Source of the DNA: Phytopythium helicoides
Taxonomy: Eukaryota > Oomycota > Peronosporomycetes > Pythiales > Pythiaceae
NCBI GenBank assembly: GCA_024867545.1
Contig: JANFNE010000031.1
Span: 496,001 to 560,000, forward strand
Length of the DNA stretch: 64,000 nucleotides
Direction of reading: 5' to 3'
Shown here in pieces: positions 11,478 through 22,899 of this stretch (the stretch's first letter is position 1; each line of letters starts with the position of its first letter). Both the position numbers and the translations under genes were made by a program. Below the pieces are notes generated by a model. It was given only the letters and a program-made list of their open reading frames with translations, made no database searches and was not told where the DNA came from.

Positions 11478-11605
11478 GAGTGTCTGCTCGTGCATCGACC
11501 AGCTTCTTCTGCATTGCAGAAGAGACTATTAGACGCGCGAGCAGACACTCAAGAACACGAACGACTGTCAGCGCACAGATTCTGCGCGCTGGGCGTCGTT
11601 CGTGT
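11478..11605. repeat. Double stem-loop region, copy 1
   Basis: The first stem pairs GAGTGTCTGCTCG (11478-11490) with its exact complement at 11538-11550. Inside its loop, TCTTCTGCA and TGCAGAAGA form a second perfect 9-bp stem. The next stem pairs ACACGAACGAC (11555-11565) with 11595-11605. The copy at 18316-18443 is identical in these parts. It could be a structured RNA or a small fold-back element. Confidence 0.65.
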
Positions 11606-11639
11606 GATCAGTAGCGAACAATCAAGTAGTGACGCTTCT

Positions 11640-12687
11640 AAATAGATCGTCGAGCCAATCCAGTGGCATCCGAGACCTTCCTGCGTGCTGAGCCAGTTTG
11701 GTCATGTTCCGGGTTGGTGAGAAACACGAGTATTGCTTCTTTCAGCTTTTCCTGCGTTCTACCTTTCATCGAGGACAAGATTCAGAGAAATCGACCATCT
11801 GTTTAAGTTAGTCTGTCGACTTTTGCGGGAAACCGATTTCTTGGCACTTGTAGGTTCTTCGTAGCTTTTAGCCATCACTGTGTTGATTCTTGCCGTGGTT
11901 CGCACGTTGTTGCGCCGTTGCAACAAGCCTTGGTCGAGCACCCCTGCACATGTGCGGACTCTATAACTAATGTAAGTACCCGAGTATCTGTATATATCCA
12001 GTCTAAAATGGTGGGTCCTTCTCAAGATCACTTCAAGTGAGCAGACAGACTGACTGACTTTCACATCAACTTCAACCCGCTTTGCCTCCAGCAGAATAGC
12101 CGACGTCGAATATCACAAGAAACACGACCACACCAGCAAGTAGGCAACACAGCAAACCACTTTCATAGATCATTTATCGTTTAACACTTTACTCAACGTC
12201 GCTTGTATACCAAAGATTCTGTGTCATCGCCACCGCTATCACATATCATCTGCTGGAGTGCTGCTTCTTGATGCCTTAGAGCAAATCTCAATGGCGCGGT
12301 GTCGATTCAAGTGATAGTCTTCCACTGAAATGAAGGACGCGTAATCGATTGCAGTATATCAGAACGATTACTCCGGGACACAGTTTCCACAAGAGCATAC
12401 CGCAAGCCGATGAAACTCATTAGGTGGAAGAGCGAGTGCTTGTAGTGTACCAGCACCATTTGCGTCGCCGAGTGTCCGTGCCGGTTGTTAGTTGGTATAT
12501 TTGTTCGGTTGCGTGATTATCCAGTGGATTTGCCGTTCTCAGGTATTCTTGCAGGTGTTCACACGCAGTACTGCTGTCGACACCGCAAAGTGGCTTGAGT
12601 TAGAAAAGGACTGACTGGCTCAATACCTCCTCTCTACAACCTCATCACAGTCCTCTTTTCCACGCAGTGGATTCACCAAAGAAAGAC
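11640..12687. other. Spacer, no gene recognised (duplicated at 18480-19530)
   Basis: The only longer frame is a 101-codon minus-strand frame at 11759-12064 (also at 18597-18902), basic and without recognisable motif. I do not support it as a gene. The rest shows no open frames above chance. Confidence 0.45.
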
Positions 12688-12689
12688 TC

Positions 12690-12970
12690 ACCTGCCGTGC
12701 TTTTTGCGGCTTGCTCGCATCCTCTCTGGATATCGAGTTGTAGCTGACGGAACAGTCCGTCTCAAATGCGCAGTAGCTTTCGTCACTTTTGTTGGCGAAT
12801 TCGGTTTGACAAACGTGTGGGTCTCTGTTCGCCTATATCTCGGTAATTCGATAGTGTTTTGTGGTGCTTTGGTCTTCACGGTATGAGGAAACAAAAGTTT
12901 TGCAGCAGGATCAGCGCTGATGTGATATCGAAGCCGATTTCTGGAGAGGATACGGGTTTGATCGGTGCCA
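12690..12970 (-). pseudogene. Relic of a group III N-terminal exon, copy 1
   Basis: On the minus strand, fragments IKPVSSPEIGFDITSALILL and TRYPERMRASRKK appear in two different frames. They match MIKPVSFPDISLDI and TRYPERMRTAKARR in the first exon of III-2 (28537-28800). No coiled-coil or C-terminal exon follows. The duplicate copy is at about 19534-19814. Confidence 0.55.
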
Positions 12971-13119
12971 GCGTATAGATTTTTTTCTTAAACCTATTTA
13001 TTTTCCTTTCACGGCGATACAGCCGAGAGATCCCCAAAATTCGAGTGGGTTTGTGACTGGCGCAGTGGATGTTAAAAACACGTGTGAGCCATAATCGCGA
13101 TCGACACCTAGCGTCAGCC

Positions 13120-13944
13120 AAACTCAATTAGGCACGAAACATACTTTAGAGACAAATCACTTGGAATACCACCAAGAAATTGCCTTCTCGAACACGCTCG
13201 ACAGGCTGTAAGCGTACAAACCACATTCAGCTCCACAACGACACCACTCTTGCCGACCGAAATAAGCCAATGGTTGGAGATCTTGACGTCACTATCCGTG
13301 CTGGCGTCGTAGCCATCTCTCACGGTGATGTCTCCGAGCAAAACCTGCTCCAGTGAACTGACCTCACACTCAGAAACTGCACCACCTCGTACCGAAGACA
13401 ACACGGAACGACATCGGCGTCCTGGAACCTGTCCTCCGAGACGTGGGGCTTGTTCAGGTCCAGATGCGGTTCCCTCGCAATGATATAGACCCTCACTCGT
13501 GTAAATTGTCCGTCCTTTAGCTTCATCACGACCTCTAGACGCTTCTCTTGGTCAATCGGGAGATGATCGCGATCGAGTGTGGGGTTTCCGTACTGATAGT
13601 CCTGTTGGATGGTTGGATGGTTGGATCGTTGGATCGTCAAATGTTGTCAGAGACGCCGTCTGAAATAAACCGCGAGTGGTTCATCTATCAGCTCTCACCA
13701 CGCACTGCAGCATGAGCGACTGGGTGCTCGCGAGCGCCAGCTGCAGCGCTGCGACCGCCATTTCCAGCTTCTCGTTCTGCTACTCCGCGTTCTGGAGCGC
13801 CTCGTCCACTTCGTCGATGGCGCCAAGACGCCGCCGAAGCACCGATAGCTGCGCCTCCAGCGCCTTCGCTTGGGCCTGAAGCGCCTGCGTCTCCTGTTGT
13901 CGATTTTTGTACGACTCCACGTGCCTGGAAGACGGTGCCACCAT
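13120..13944 (-). pseudogene. Group IV family pseudogene IV-1
   Basis: The minus strand from ATG at 13944 encodes a first exon like those of IV-3 and IV-4: a Lys/Arg-containing start, then EAQLSVLRRRLGAIDEVDEA. A CAG-to-TAG change at 13782-13780 stops it. The intron position is retained and contains an 8-bp GGTTGGAT tandem repeat (about 13603-13632). The second exon (QYGNPTLDRDHLPIDQEKR) is frameshifted at about 13350, where the segment encoding the VQQVFDALVFLMFNMEISIS region is deleted. It degrades after VVCTLT. The copy at 19964-20788 shares the same stop, so inactivation predates the duplication. Confidence 0.8.
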
Positions 13945-14013
13945 CGCTTGACCACTCACTTCACTTGCAGATGCTCTCTCGTCTTTACTTGCAGGTTTGG
14001 AAATTGGTTTGGT

Positions 14014-14023
14014 CTCAGCTGAG
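14014..14023. promoter_or_regulatory. CTCAGCTGAG palindrome upstream of IV-1
   Basis: A perfect 10-bp palindrome 70-79 bp upstream of the IV-1 start. The same palindrome lies 65-74 bp upstream of IV-3 (39417-39426) and IV-4 (60159-60168), and in the duplicate at 20858-20867. It has an E-box core (CAGCTG). A binding site is inferred from conservation and position. Confidence 0.5.
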
Positions 14024-14414
14024 TTTGTGTGAACGTCGTCAAAGCTGTGCTTTTTTGTGCGTCGATCTCATTTTCATTGAATCAAAGCAATTTATATGGT
14101 ACATTGAGGCCCGTATCGGAAAGCTATGAGCTGCGGAGACCGTCGCCAGCTTCAAGAACGCCAGCCCAACAAAACAAAACAAACAAAGCGATGCTTGCCG
14201 AACAACTGCTTCACGTTCACGACACCCTACGAACACTTGATCGCCGGTCCAAGAGACACAGAGCATGGGGACCGCCAAGGACGTGCTCGCCAACGCCTTG
14301 CTCGACTCAACTGTGAGCACGCACTTCCCGCGCGAGCCCAACTGAAGCGTGTCTGAATCGCTTTCGTCAGGCGGCCGATATCTCCCAGTCTCGGCTCAGC
14401 AACGTACCGATGTC

Positions 14415-16022
14415 TCAGAGAGGGGTGGACTGGTGTGCAGACCCGTCCACATCGCTGTCCCGTTCGCTCTCGGAAGACGAATTCTGCCGGGTAGTCAAAG
14501 TCTTCAAGCCTGTTTCGATACATTCAGGTCCCTTCGACAGGATATAATCCAGCTCCTCTCGCATTTCAGACGCGGACAGTTGCAAGCCACATCGACGAAG
14601 CTTGGCGAAGCCGGCTTGCACAATGACGATGCCGTCCTTGTTGTTGTCTCTGCTGAGACCAGACCCCAGTTGATACCTCTGAGAGTGTCTCCGGTGGTGA
14701 TGAATGCTGATGATGGTGGTAAAGTCCAGACGCATATGATCGGCGCCATATGGATGTAGCTGGTCGTCCTCGACCGAGTGGTAGACGATCGTTGCTTGCT
14801 CAGAACAATCGCGACCAGCAATAGTGCGTCGGCTATCTCTGCTAGAAGCTTGATTGTCGAAGAATAGCACTCCCTTGAGCTCGATTACTCGCCCACTTGT
14901 TCTCAAGCGCATGGAACGACGATGAGCGATTCCGTTTTGCTCCAAGACTGGATGCGTATCCACAGCTTCTGTGATACACCAGGTCCCGGTCTTGGCGCAC
15001 GTCGAAACTTCGTCCGATGTCACCACTTCTCGTAGAATATCCGCCACGTCTTTGACGCTTGCTGCGCCTTCGACTGGAATCGTCGCAAACAACGAACCAC
15101 AAGCGTCTCCTTCGGGGGTAAAATGGGACGATACCTCGTGTCGTGGTAGGGAGCCGGAGTTGAGAAAGCGCATCCGTTCGTGTAGGATCTCACGTCCGTC
15201 TCGTAAGACGTCGGGTCTCAAATCACAAAGCGTCTTCACTCGAGAGTAAGTGTCGCACGGCAAATGGATGAAGTGGTTGAGTAGTGGACTGGAGCATTGG
15301 GGCTACACCATGAATAATACGATGCCGGGTTAGCTACTGATCGATCACACGAATCCATCCGAGGCAAACAGTAACGTCACGTCGCACCAGAGACTGAGAT
15401 ATTGCGGACACTCCACCAGCAATCCGAAGCCGCTGAAGCTGTGCCATCTCGCGCATCTTGTCGTTGGCGAGTCGATATTTATCAAGAGTCGGTAGGTGTC
15501 CTGCTCGGCTGACGGCTTTCTGCGTCAAGTAGTCGATGCGCGCTTGGAGCTTGGGCACCTCGCGTTTCAGCTGTGCGATCTCCATCTGGAACCAAGAGAA
15601 CCACAGTTAGTCTCCACTCGATCGCCACAGGAGACGCAGCGATCGATGAAACACACCCTGCGTGATGTATCTGTTCGAACTCCTACCACTCGTGGCGCCT
15701 TTGACGGTTGGAGGCTCTGTTTCGGTCGGGAAGTAGACAAGGTTCGCTTCCGCGTTGACGGCTTCCGCGTTGACGGCTTCTGCATCGATGGCTCCCCCAA
15801 CGATTCTTGGTCGTGTTCCGATATGTTTGCGGTTAGTTCTTCGAGTTGAATGCTGATGGTCTCGTCGACGAAGTGGTCGAAGTGCTGCGTGGGCGGCGAG
15901 TTGGGTACAAAAGCACGCGTGTTCTCTATTTCGTCCAAGTCTGGGTGAAGCTGGGAGATATCGTTCCCCATCGCGTTGAGAAGCTCATCGAGCCAAGCTA
16001 GTGGCAAAGCGGTCTCGGTCAT
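14415..16022 (-). CDS. Coiled-coil family gene I-3 (three exons, 483 aa)
   Basis: Exons are 16022-15657 (122 codons), 15585-15388 (66 codons) and 15302-14415. Introns 15656-15586 (71 nt) and 15387-15303 (85 nt) are GT..AG, phase 0. The product is nearly identical to I-2, including the KPSTR repeat, the VRTDTSRR tail, the coiled coil and the truncated QSTPL end. The start is MTETALPLAWLDELL; an in-frame ATG further out (16124) lies in sequence that no other copy shares. The upstream DNA differs completely from I-2 but is distantly related to that of I-1. The 3' filler lacks one arm of the hairpin seen in I-2 and I-4. All frames are intact, so it is likely expressed. Molecular function unknown. 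Confidence 0.8.
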
Positions 16023-17490
16023 GGACGGGAGGGCTGTTGGGGCCGGCGCAAATTGCGAACTGGTCTGGTCTGGTTCAACAAAGAACCGCTGATAGCGATC
16101 ACGGTACAGTTGCCCTGTCTGCACTCGGCACGCATCGCGGTACGGTACAGTAAAGTACCTTGCTGAACGGACATGAACTATACTGTCGTGTACAGTAAGC
16201 CACCGTCAGATTGGGGATAAGATCGGATCGTTTGGCGCGTCCCGACGACTCTCCGCTCGATGACATCCTACTGTACCACGACGCTTTCAAGGCTGAGTGT
16301 TCGTAGTGCAGAGGAGAAGAAAGGCTCTGGCAACTGATCGAGTGGCTGTCAGGTCTCTACTCTCCACTACATCATAGGATGAGCCAGGGCGGAGCAATCG
16401 GCGATCGTCCTTGTCGTCCTCGGCGTAATAGCGCAGTTTAACATCCAGACACTTGCGTTCATGCAGCGTGCCGATCTTTCGATGGCGAAAGGTGCTCGCT
16501 GCGCAGTGGTCATAGGACTGGCGAAACTAGAAATTTCACGTCTGACGCAAATCTTGGTGGCACATCCAATGAGATGATCGAAGGATTTGTGACGGCAACG
16601 CGCCAACAAGCGTCGTTTTGCTGTGCATAAAATGGTCAAAAGTTGATATTGCAGGGGTTGAAATGCATTGTTGTACTGTACAGTAATATTGCACTGTACA
16701 ACCCGCAGGAGCCCTTCAACCCCGCCTACAAGTAACGGTTCGTGTTGGACTTGTCAGATCCGCTTCACCCTCTGGGTGGAGTTAGCTCAACGCCTTGGTT
16801 CGCGCTCCCAATCACCGCTGTTATTGCTACATTACCTCCTGCTCTGTACACAACTAGCATTTGGCAACTTGATGTGCTGAAACAAGGAATGGCCGTCCAG
16901 TCTCGCACAGTCCGACGAAGATTGTGCCACCAGGTGGGCAATCACGTGTATGCGATAGTTGCCCATCTCCAAATGTATTTCCCCTCCTAAGCGCAGTACA
17001 GTACTGTACCGAATTTCGGCGTCACTCTTGACTGGACACCATCTCCTGACTCATTTCATGAGTATCTAAAGTGTGCAACCGTGCTTGGGCTATTCACCTC
17101 GCTCACACTGCTCACGATTGCCACGTGCCACCCGCGACATTGGTTTTGCTAACTAAAGACTTCGTTGACACCCCGATTCTGACACGCACGAGAGAGAAGA
17201 AGAAGAAGAAGAAACACAGAATTTTGGAGATCATGCAAACAAAAATTCACCCAAACAAATGGTAATTTCCCAAACTGCGTCACTTTTTTAAAAAAAATCT
17301 TTTAGGCCAGTTTTAGCCTAATTTTAGTCTCAACTGTGGGCATTTCCCACGTGTGCAGATACTTTTCGCCGTAGGTATGCCTTTCGACACGGCAACACAT
17401 CATCGATGAGCCACGTCAATAAGAGATCCTCCTGTAGCTTGACATCGAGAATACGGCATACAACACTCAGACTGTTCAAATCAAAGATGA
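16023..17490. other. Unshared spacer between the two duplicated units
   Basis: The part at 16023-16600 is upstream DNA of I-3, distantly related to the I-1 upstream region. Many GTACAGTA-type motifs lie at about 16102-16192, 16675-16702 and 16995-17012. A GAA-rich run lies at about 17195-17215 and a T/A run at about 17284-17300. I recognise no gene; open frames of 60-90 codons look random. Confidence 0.5.
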
Positions 17491-18315
17491 GATGAGATGG
17501 TCGATCGCTGGAGAAATTGTATACCGGTATGTGCCTGCAGCGTGCATTGATGCAGCCATAGCACCCATAGCACAGACAAAACCAGCTCGATCAGATCCCA
17601 CACAGTGTGCAGTCCAAAACTTCTCAGGCGTCAGTCATCTTACAGTGTGGCGCAAATCTTGGCGGCACTTCACCATTCCTTATGTTCGTGCGTGGTCGCA
17701 CGAGGTACTGTTGGTAGGAGCCGGCAAGTTCTGTACACCTCATGTGTGAGTTAGCACTGTACAGTACAGGATGCTGCATCCTGGATGTAGCCCATACACA
17801 ACGCTGCTGCTGCAGTCAAGAGCCTTAACTTTTTTTTTCTTTCTTTTCGGTTGACTCCTAAAGAAACCCGAAGGTCCGACTGTGAGTGATGAGATCCCAT
17901 TTTCGCATGAGATGATCGACTCTTGACCTGTCGAGGCAACTGCTACATACACTTACTTTATGCAGTGCCTATGACGCCGTTCTGTATGCATGTATGGTGT
18001 CGCAGCCAGCAGCGACTCGCTGGCGCTGTCAGTCCGTCCCATCTCAGTAGCCGTGCATAGGTCTAGTCTACGTGCGAACAAGCTGGTGCCAGTCGCACCT
18101 ACATAATTACTCTAGTCATCAAGAGGCTGCAAATGCATTCCTTTTGCTCACTCCCACTCGTCGGCGTGACGCCCGGAAGACTCATCGACAGATTATTTAG
18201 TTAAAAAGTACCGCTGAGCGTAATCTACTCCAGCGTGGCAATCTCGTTTGCGACAAACAACTCGTCAAGTGAACTACATAAGAATATACGGTACATCCTA
18301 CCGGTAAAGAGCCGT

Positions 18316-18443
18316 GAGTGTCTGCTCGTGCATCGACCAGCTTCTTCTGCATTGCAGAAGAGACTATTAGACGCGCGAGCAGACACTCAAGAACACGAAC
18401 GACTGTCAGCGCACAGATTCTGCGCGCTGGGCGTCGTTCGTGT
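18316..18443. repeat. Double stem-loop region, copy 2
   Basis: Same two perfect stems (13 bp and 11 bp) and inner 9-bp stem as at 11478-11605, at an offset of 6,838 bp. No substitution is seen in the stems. Confidence 0.65.
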
Positions 18444-19533
18444 GATCAGTAGCGAACAATCAAGTAGTGACGCTTCTAAATAGATCGTCGAGCCAATCCA
18501 GTGGCATCCGAGACCTTCCTGCGTGCTGAGCCAGTTTGGTCATGTTCCGGGTTGGTGAGAAACACGAGTATTGCTTCTTTCAGCTTTTCCTGCGTTCTAC
18601 CTTTCATCGAGGACAAGATTCAGAGAAATCGACCATCTGTTTAAGTTAGTCTGTCGACTTTTGCGGGAAACCGATTTCTTGGCACTTGTAGGTTCTTCGT
18701 AGCTTTTAGCCATCACTGTGTTGATTCTTGCCGTGGTTCGCACGTTGTTGCGCCGTTGCAACAAGCCTTGGTCGAGCACCCCTGCACATGTGCGGACTCT
18801 ATAACTAATGTAAGTACCCGAGTATCTGTATATATCCAGTCTAAAATGGTGGGTCCTTCTCAAGATCACTTCAAGTGAGCAGACAGACTGACTCACTTTC
18901 ACATCAACTTCAACTTCAACCCGCTTTGCCTCCAGCAGAATAGCCGACGTCGAATATCACAAGAAACACGACCACACCAGCAAGTAGGCAACACAGCAAA
19001 CCACTTTCATAGATCATTTATCGTTTAACACTTTACTCAACGTCGCTTGTATACCAAAGATTCTGTGTCATCGCCACCGCTATCACATATCATCTGCTGG
19101 AGTGCTGCTTCTTGATGCCTTAGAGCAAATCTCAATGGCGCGGTGTCGATTCAAGTGATAGTCTTCCACTGAAATGAAGGACGCGTAATCGATTGCAGTA
19201 TATCAGAACGATTACTCCGGGACACAGTTTCCACAAGAGCATACCGCAAGCCGATGAAACTCATTAGGTGGAAGAGCGAGTGCTTGTAGTGTACCAGCAC
19301 CATTTGCGTCGCCGAGTGTCCGTGCCGGTTGTTAGTTGGTATATTTGTTCGGTTGCGTGATTATCCAGTGGATTTGCCGTTCTCAGGTATTCTTGCAGGT
19401 GTTCACACGCAGTATTGCTGTCGACACCGCAAAGTGGCTTGAGTTAGAAAAGGACTGACTGGCTCAATACCTCCTCTCTACAACCTCATCACAGTCCTCT
19501 TTTCCACGCAGTGGATTCACCAAAGAAAGACTC

Positions 19534-19814
19534 ACCTGCCGTGCTTTTTGCGGCTTGCTCGCATCCTCTCTGGATATCGAGTTGTAGCTGACGGATCAGT
19601 CCGTCTCAAATGCGCAGTAGCTTTCGCCACTTTTGTTGGCGAATTCGGTTTGACGAACGTGTGGGTCTCTGTTCGCCTATATCTCGGTAATTCGATAGTG
19701 TTTTGTGGTGCTTTGGTCTTCACGGTATGAGGAAACAAAAGTTTTGCAGCAGGATCAGCGCTGATGTGATATCGAAGCCGATTTCTGGAGAGGATACGGG
19801 TTTGATCGGTGCCA
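19534..19814 (-). pseudogene. Relic of a group III N-terminal exon, copy 2
   Basis: Duplicate of the relic at 12690-12970, with the same two out-of-frame fragments (IKPVSSPEIGFDI and TRYPERMRASRKK). A few substitutions separate the copies. Confidence 0.55.
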
Positions 19815-19963
19815 GCGTATAGATTTTTTTCTTAAACCTATTTATTTTCCTTTCACGGCGATACAGCCGAGAGATCCCCAAAATTCGAGTGGGTTTGTGA
19901 CTGGCGCAGTGGATGTTAAAAACACGTGTGAGCCATAATCGCGATCGACACCTAGCGTCAGCC

Positions 19964-20788
19964 AAACTCAATTAGGCACGAAACATACTTTAGAGACAAA
20001 TCACTTGGAATACCACCAAGAAATTGCCTTCTCGAACACGCTCGACAGGCTGTAAGCGTACAAACCACATTCAGCTCCACAACGACACCACTCTTGCCGA
20101 CCGAAATAAGCCAATGGTTGGAGATCTTGACGTCACTATCCGTGCTGGCGTCGTAGCCATCTCTCACGGTAATGTCTCCGAGCAAAACCTGCTCCAGTGA
20201 ACTGACCTCACACTCAGAAAGTGCACCACCTCGTATCGAAGACAACACGGAGCGACATCGGCGTCCTGGAACCTGTCCTCCGAGACGTGGGGCTTGCTCA
20301 GGTCCAGATGCGGTTCCCTCGCAATGATATAGACCCTCACTCGTGTAAATTGTCCGTCCTTTAGCTTCATCACGACCTCTAGACGCTTCTCTTGGTCAAT
20401 CGGGAGATGATCGCGATCGAGTGTGGGGTTTCCGTACTGATAGTCCTGTTGGATGGTTGGATGGTTGGATCGTTGGATCGTCAAATGTTGTCAGAGACGC
20501 CGTCTGAAATAAACCGCGAGTGGTTCATCTATCAGCTCTCACCACGCACTGCAGCATGAGCGACTGGGTGCTCGCGAGCGCCAGCTGCAGCGCTGCGACC
20601 GCCATTTCCAGCTTCTCGTTCTGCTACTCCGCGTTCTGGAGCGCCTCGTCCACTTCGTCGATGGCGCCAAGACGCCGCCGAAGCACCGATAGCTGCGCCT
20701 CCAGCGCCTTCGCTTGGGCCTGAAGCGCCTGCGTCTCCTGTTGTCGATTTTTGTACGACTCCACGTGCCTGGAAGACGGTGCCACCAT
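19964..20788 (-). pseudogene. Group IV family pseudogene IV-2
   Basis: Copy of IV-1 at an offset of 6,844 bp. The TAG stop in the first exon (20626-20624) and the deletion/frameshift in the second exon are both present. Small substitutions distinguish the copies, for example at about 20220-20255. It is inactive in the same way as IV-1. Confidence 0.8.
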
Positions 20789-21290
20789 CGCTTGACCACT
20801 CACTTCACTTGCAGATGCTCTCTCGTCTTTACTTGCAGGTTTGGAAATTGGTTTGGTCTCAGCTGAGTTTGTGTGAACGTCGTCAAAGCTGTGCTTTTTT
20901 GTGCGTCGATCTCATTTTCATTGAATCAAAGCAATTTATATGGTACATTGAGGCCCGTATCGGAAAGCTATGAGCTGCGGAGACCGTCGCCAGCTTCAAG
21001 AACGCCAGCCCAACAAAACAAAACATACAAAGCGATGCTTGCCGAACAACTGAAGTAGTTGTTCGGCAAGCATCGCTTTGTTTGCTTCACGTTCACGACA
21101 CCCTACGAACACTTGATCGCCGGTCCAAGAGACACAGAGCATGGGGACCGCCAAGGACGTGCTCACCAACGCCTTGCTCGACTCAACTGTGAGCACGCAC
21201 TTCCCGCGCGAGCCCAACTGAAGCGTGTCTGAATCGCTTTCGTCAGGCGGCCGATATCTCCCAGCCTCGGCTCAGCAACGTACCGATGTC

Positions 21291-22899
21291 TCAGAGAGGG
21301 GTGGACTGGTGTGCAGACCCGTCCACATCGCTGTCCCGTTCGCTCTCGGAAGACGAATTCTGCCGGGTAGTCAAAGTCTTCAAGCCTGTTTCGATACATT
21401 CAGGTCCCTTCGACAGGATATAATCCAGCTCCTCTCGCATTTCAGACGCGGACAGTTGCAAGCCACATCGACGAAGCTTGGCGAAGCCGGCTTGCACAAT
21501 GACGATGCCGTCCTTGTTGTTGTCTCTGCTGAGACCAGACCCCAGTTGATACCTCTGAGAGTGTCTCCGGTGGTGATGAATGCTGATGATGGTGGTAAAG
21601 TCCAGACGCATATGATCGGCGCCATATGGATGTAGCTGGTCGTCCTCGACCGAGTGGTAGACGATCGTTGCTTGCTCAGAACAATCGCGACCAGCAATAG
21701 TGCGTCGGCTATCTCTGCTAGGAGCTTGATTGTCGAAGAATAGCACTCCCTTGAGCTCGATTACTCGCCCACTTGTTCTCAAGCGCATGGAACGACGATG
21801 AGCGATTCCGTTTTGCTCCAAGACTGGATGCGTATCCACAGCTTCTGTGATACACCAGGTCCCGGTCTTGGCGCACGTCGAAACTTCGTCCGATGTCACC
21901 ACTTCTCGTAGAATATCCGCCACGTCTTTGACGCTTGCTGCGCCTTCGACTGGAATCGTCGCAAACAACGAACCACAAGCGTCTCCTTCGGGGGTAAAAT
22001 GGGACGATACCTCGTGTCGTGGTAGGGAGCCGGAGTTGAGGAAGCGCATCCGTTCGTGTAGGATCTCACGTCCGTCTCGTAAGACGTCGGGTCTCAAAAT
22101 CACAAAGCGTCTTCACTCGAGAGTAAGTGTCGCACGGCAAATGGATGAAGTGGTTGAGTAGTGGACTGGAGCATTGGGGCTACACCATGAATAATACGAT
22201 GCCGGGTTAGCTACTGATCGATCACACGAATCCATCCAAGGCAAACAGCAACGTCACGTCGCACCAGAGACTGAGATATTGCGGACACTCCACCAGCAAT
22301 CCGAAGCCGCTGAAGCTGTGCCATCTCGCGCATCTTGTCGTTGGCGAGTCGATACTTATCAAGAGTCGGTAGGTGTCCTGCTCGGCTGACGGCTTTCTGC
22401 GTCAAGTAGTCGATGCGCGCTTGGAGCTTGGGCACCTCGCGTTTCAGCTGTGCGATCTCCATCTGGAACCAAGAGAACCACAGTTAGTCTCCACTTGATC
22501 GCCACAGGAGACGCAGCGATCAATGAAACGCACCCTGCGTGATGTATCTGTTCGAACTCCTACCACTCGTGGCGCCTTTGACGGTTGGAGGCTCTGTTTC
22601 GGTCGGGAAGTAGACAAGGTTCGCTTCCGCGTTGACGGCTTCCGCGTTGACGGCTTCTGCATCGATGGCTCCCCCAACGATTCTTGGTCGTGTTCCGATA
22701 TGTTTGCGGTTAGTTCTTCGAGTTGAATGCTGATGGTCTCGTCGACGAAGTGGTCGAAGTGCTGCGTGGGCGGCGAGTTGGGTACAAAAGCACGCGTGTT
22801 CTCTATTTCGTCCAAGTCTGGGTGAAGCTGGGAGATATCGTTCCCCATCGCGTTGAGAAGCTCATCGAGCCAAGCTAGTGGCAAAGCGGTCTCGGTCAT
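21291..22899 (-). pseudogene. Group I member I-4, single-base frameshift
   Basis: Exons by homology are 22899-22534, 22462-22265 and 22179-21291. Introns 22533-22463 and 22264-22180 are intact GT..AG. Compared with I-2 and I-3 the third exon has one extra A in the run at 22096-22099. This shifts the frame about 28 codons into the exon, after VKTL. The remaining 270 codons, from LRPDVLRDGREIL to QSTPL, are open in the other frame. Everything else matches the intact copies. It is either a very recent pseudogene or a homopolymer sequencing error. Its upstream region is unrelated to those of the other group I genes. Confidence 0.75.

Larger units (their letters stand above)
10655..16022. repeat. 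About 5.4-kb segmental duplication, copy 1
   Basis: It matches about 17490-22899 almost base for base. The offset is 6,832-6,844 bp through the left part and 6,876 bp after a 32-nt hairpin-arm indel. Diverged similarity extends left to about 10548 (17360). It contains a double-hairpin region, a group III exon relic, a group IV pseudogene and gene I-3. The matching copy carries the frameshifted I-4. About 1.3-1.5 kb of unshared sequence separates the two copies. Confidence 0.85.
17490..22899. repeat. About 5.4-kb segmental duplication, copy 2
   Basis: Near-identical copy of 10655-16022. Visible differences include a TCAACT repeat difference at about 18905, a few substitutions in the group IV pseudogene, presence of the full hairpin at 21027-21081, and one extra A in I-4. 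The high identity means the duplication is young or kept homogeneous by conversion. Confidence 0.85.

Noticed and set aside
16742..16800. tRNA-like GTTAGCTCAACGCCTTGGTTCGCGC stretch
   Set aside because: It has a TTCG-containing segment, but I could not pair acceptor or anticodon stems.
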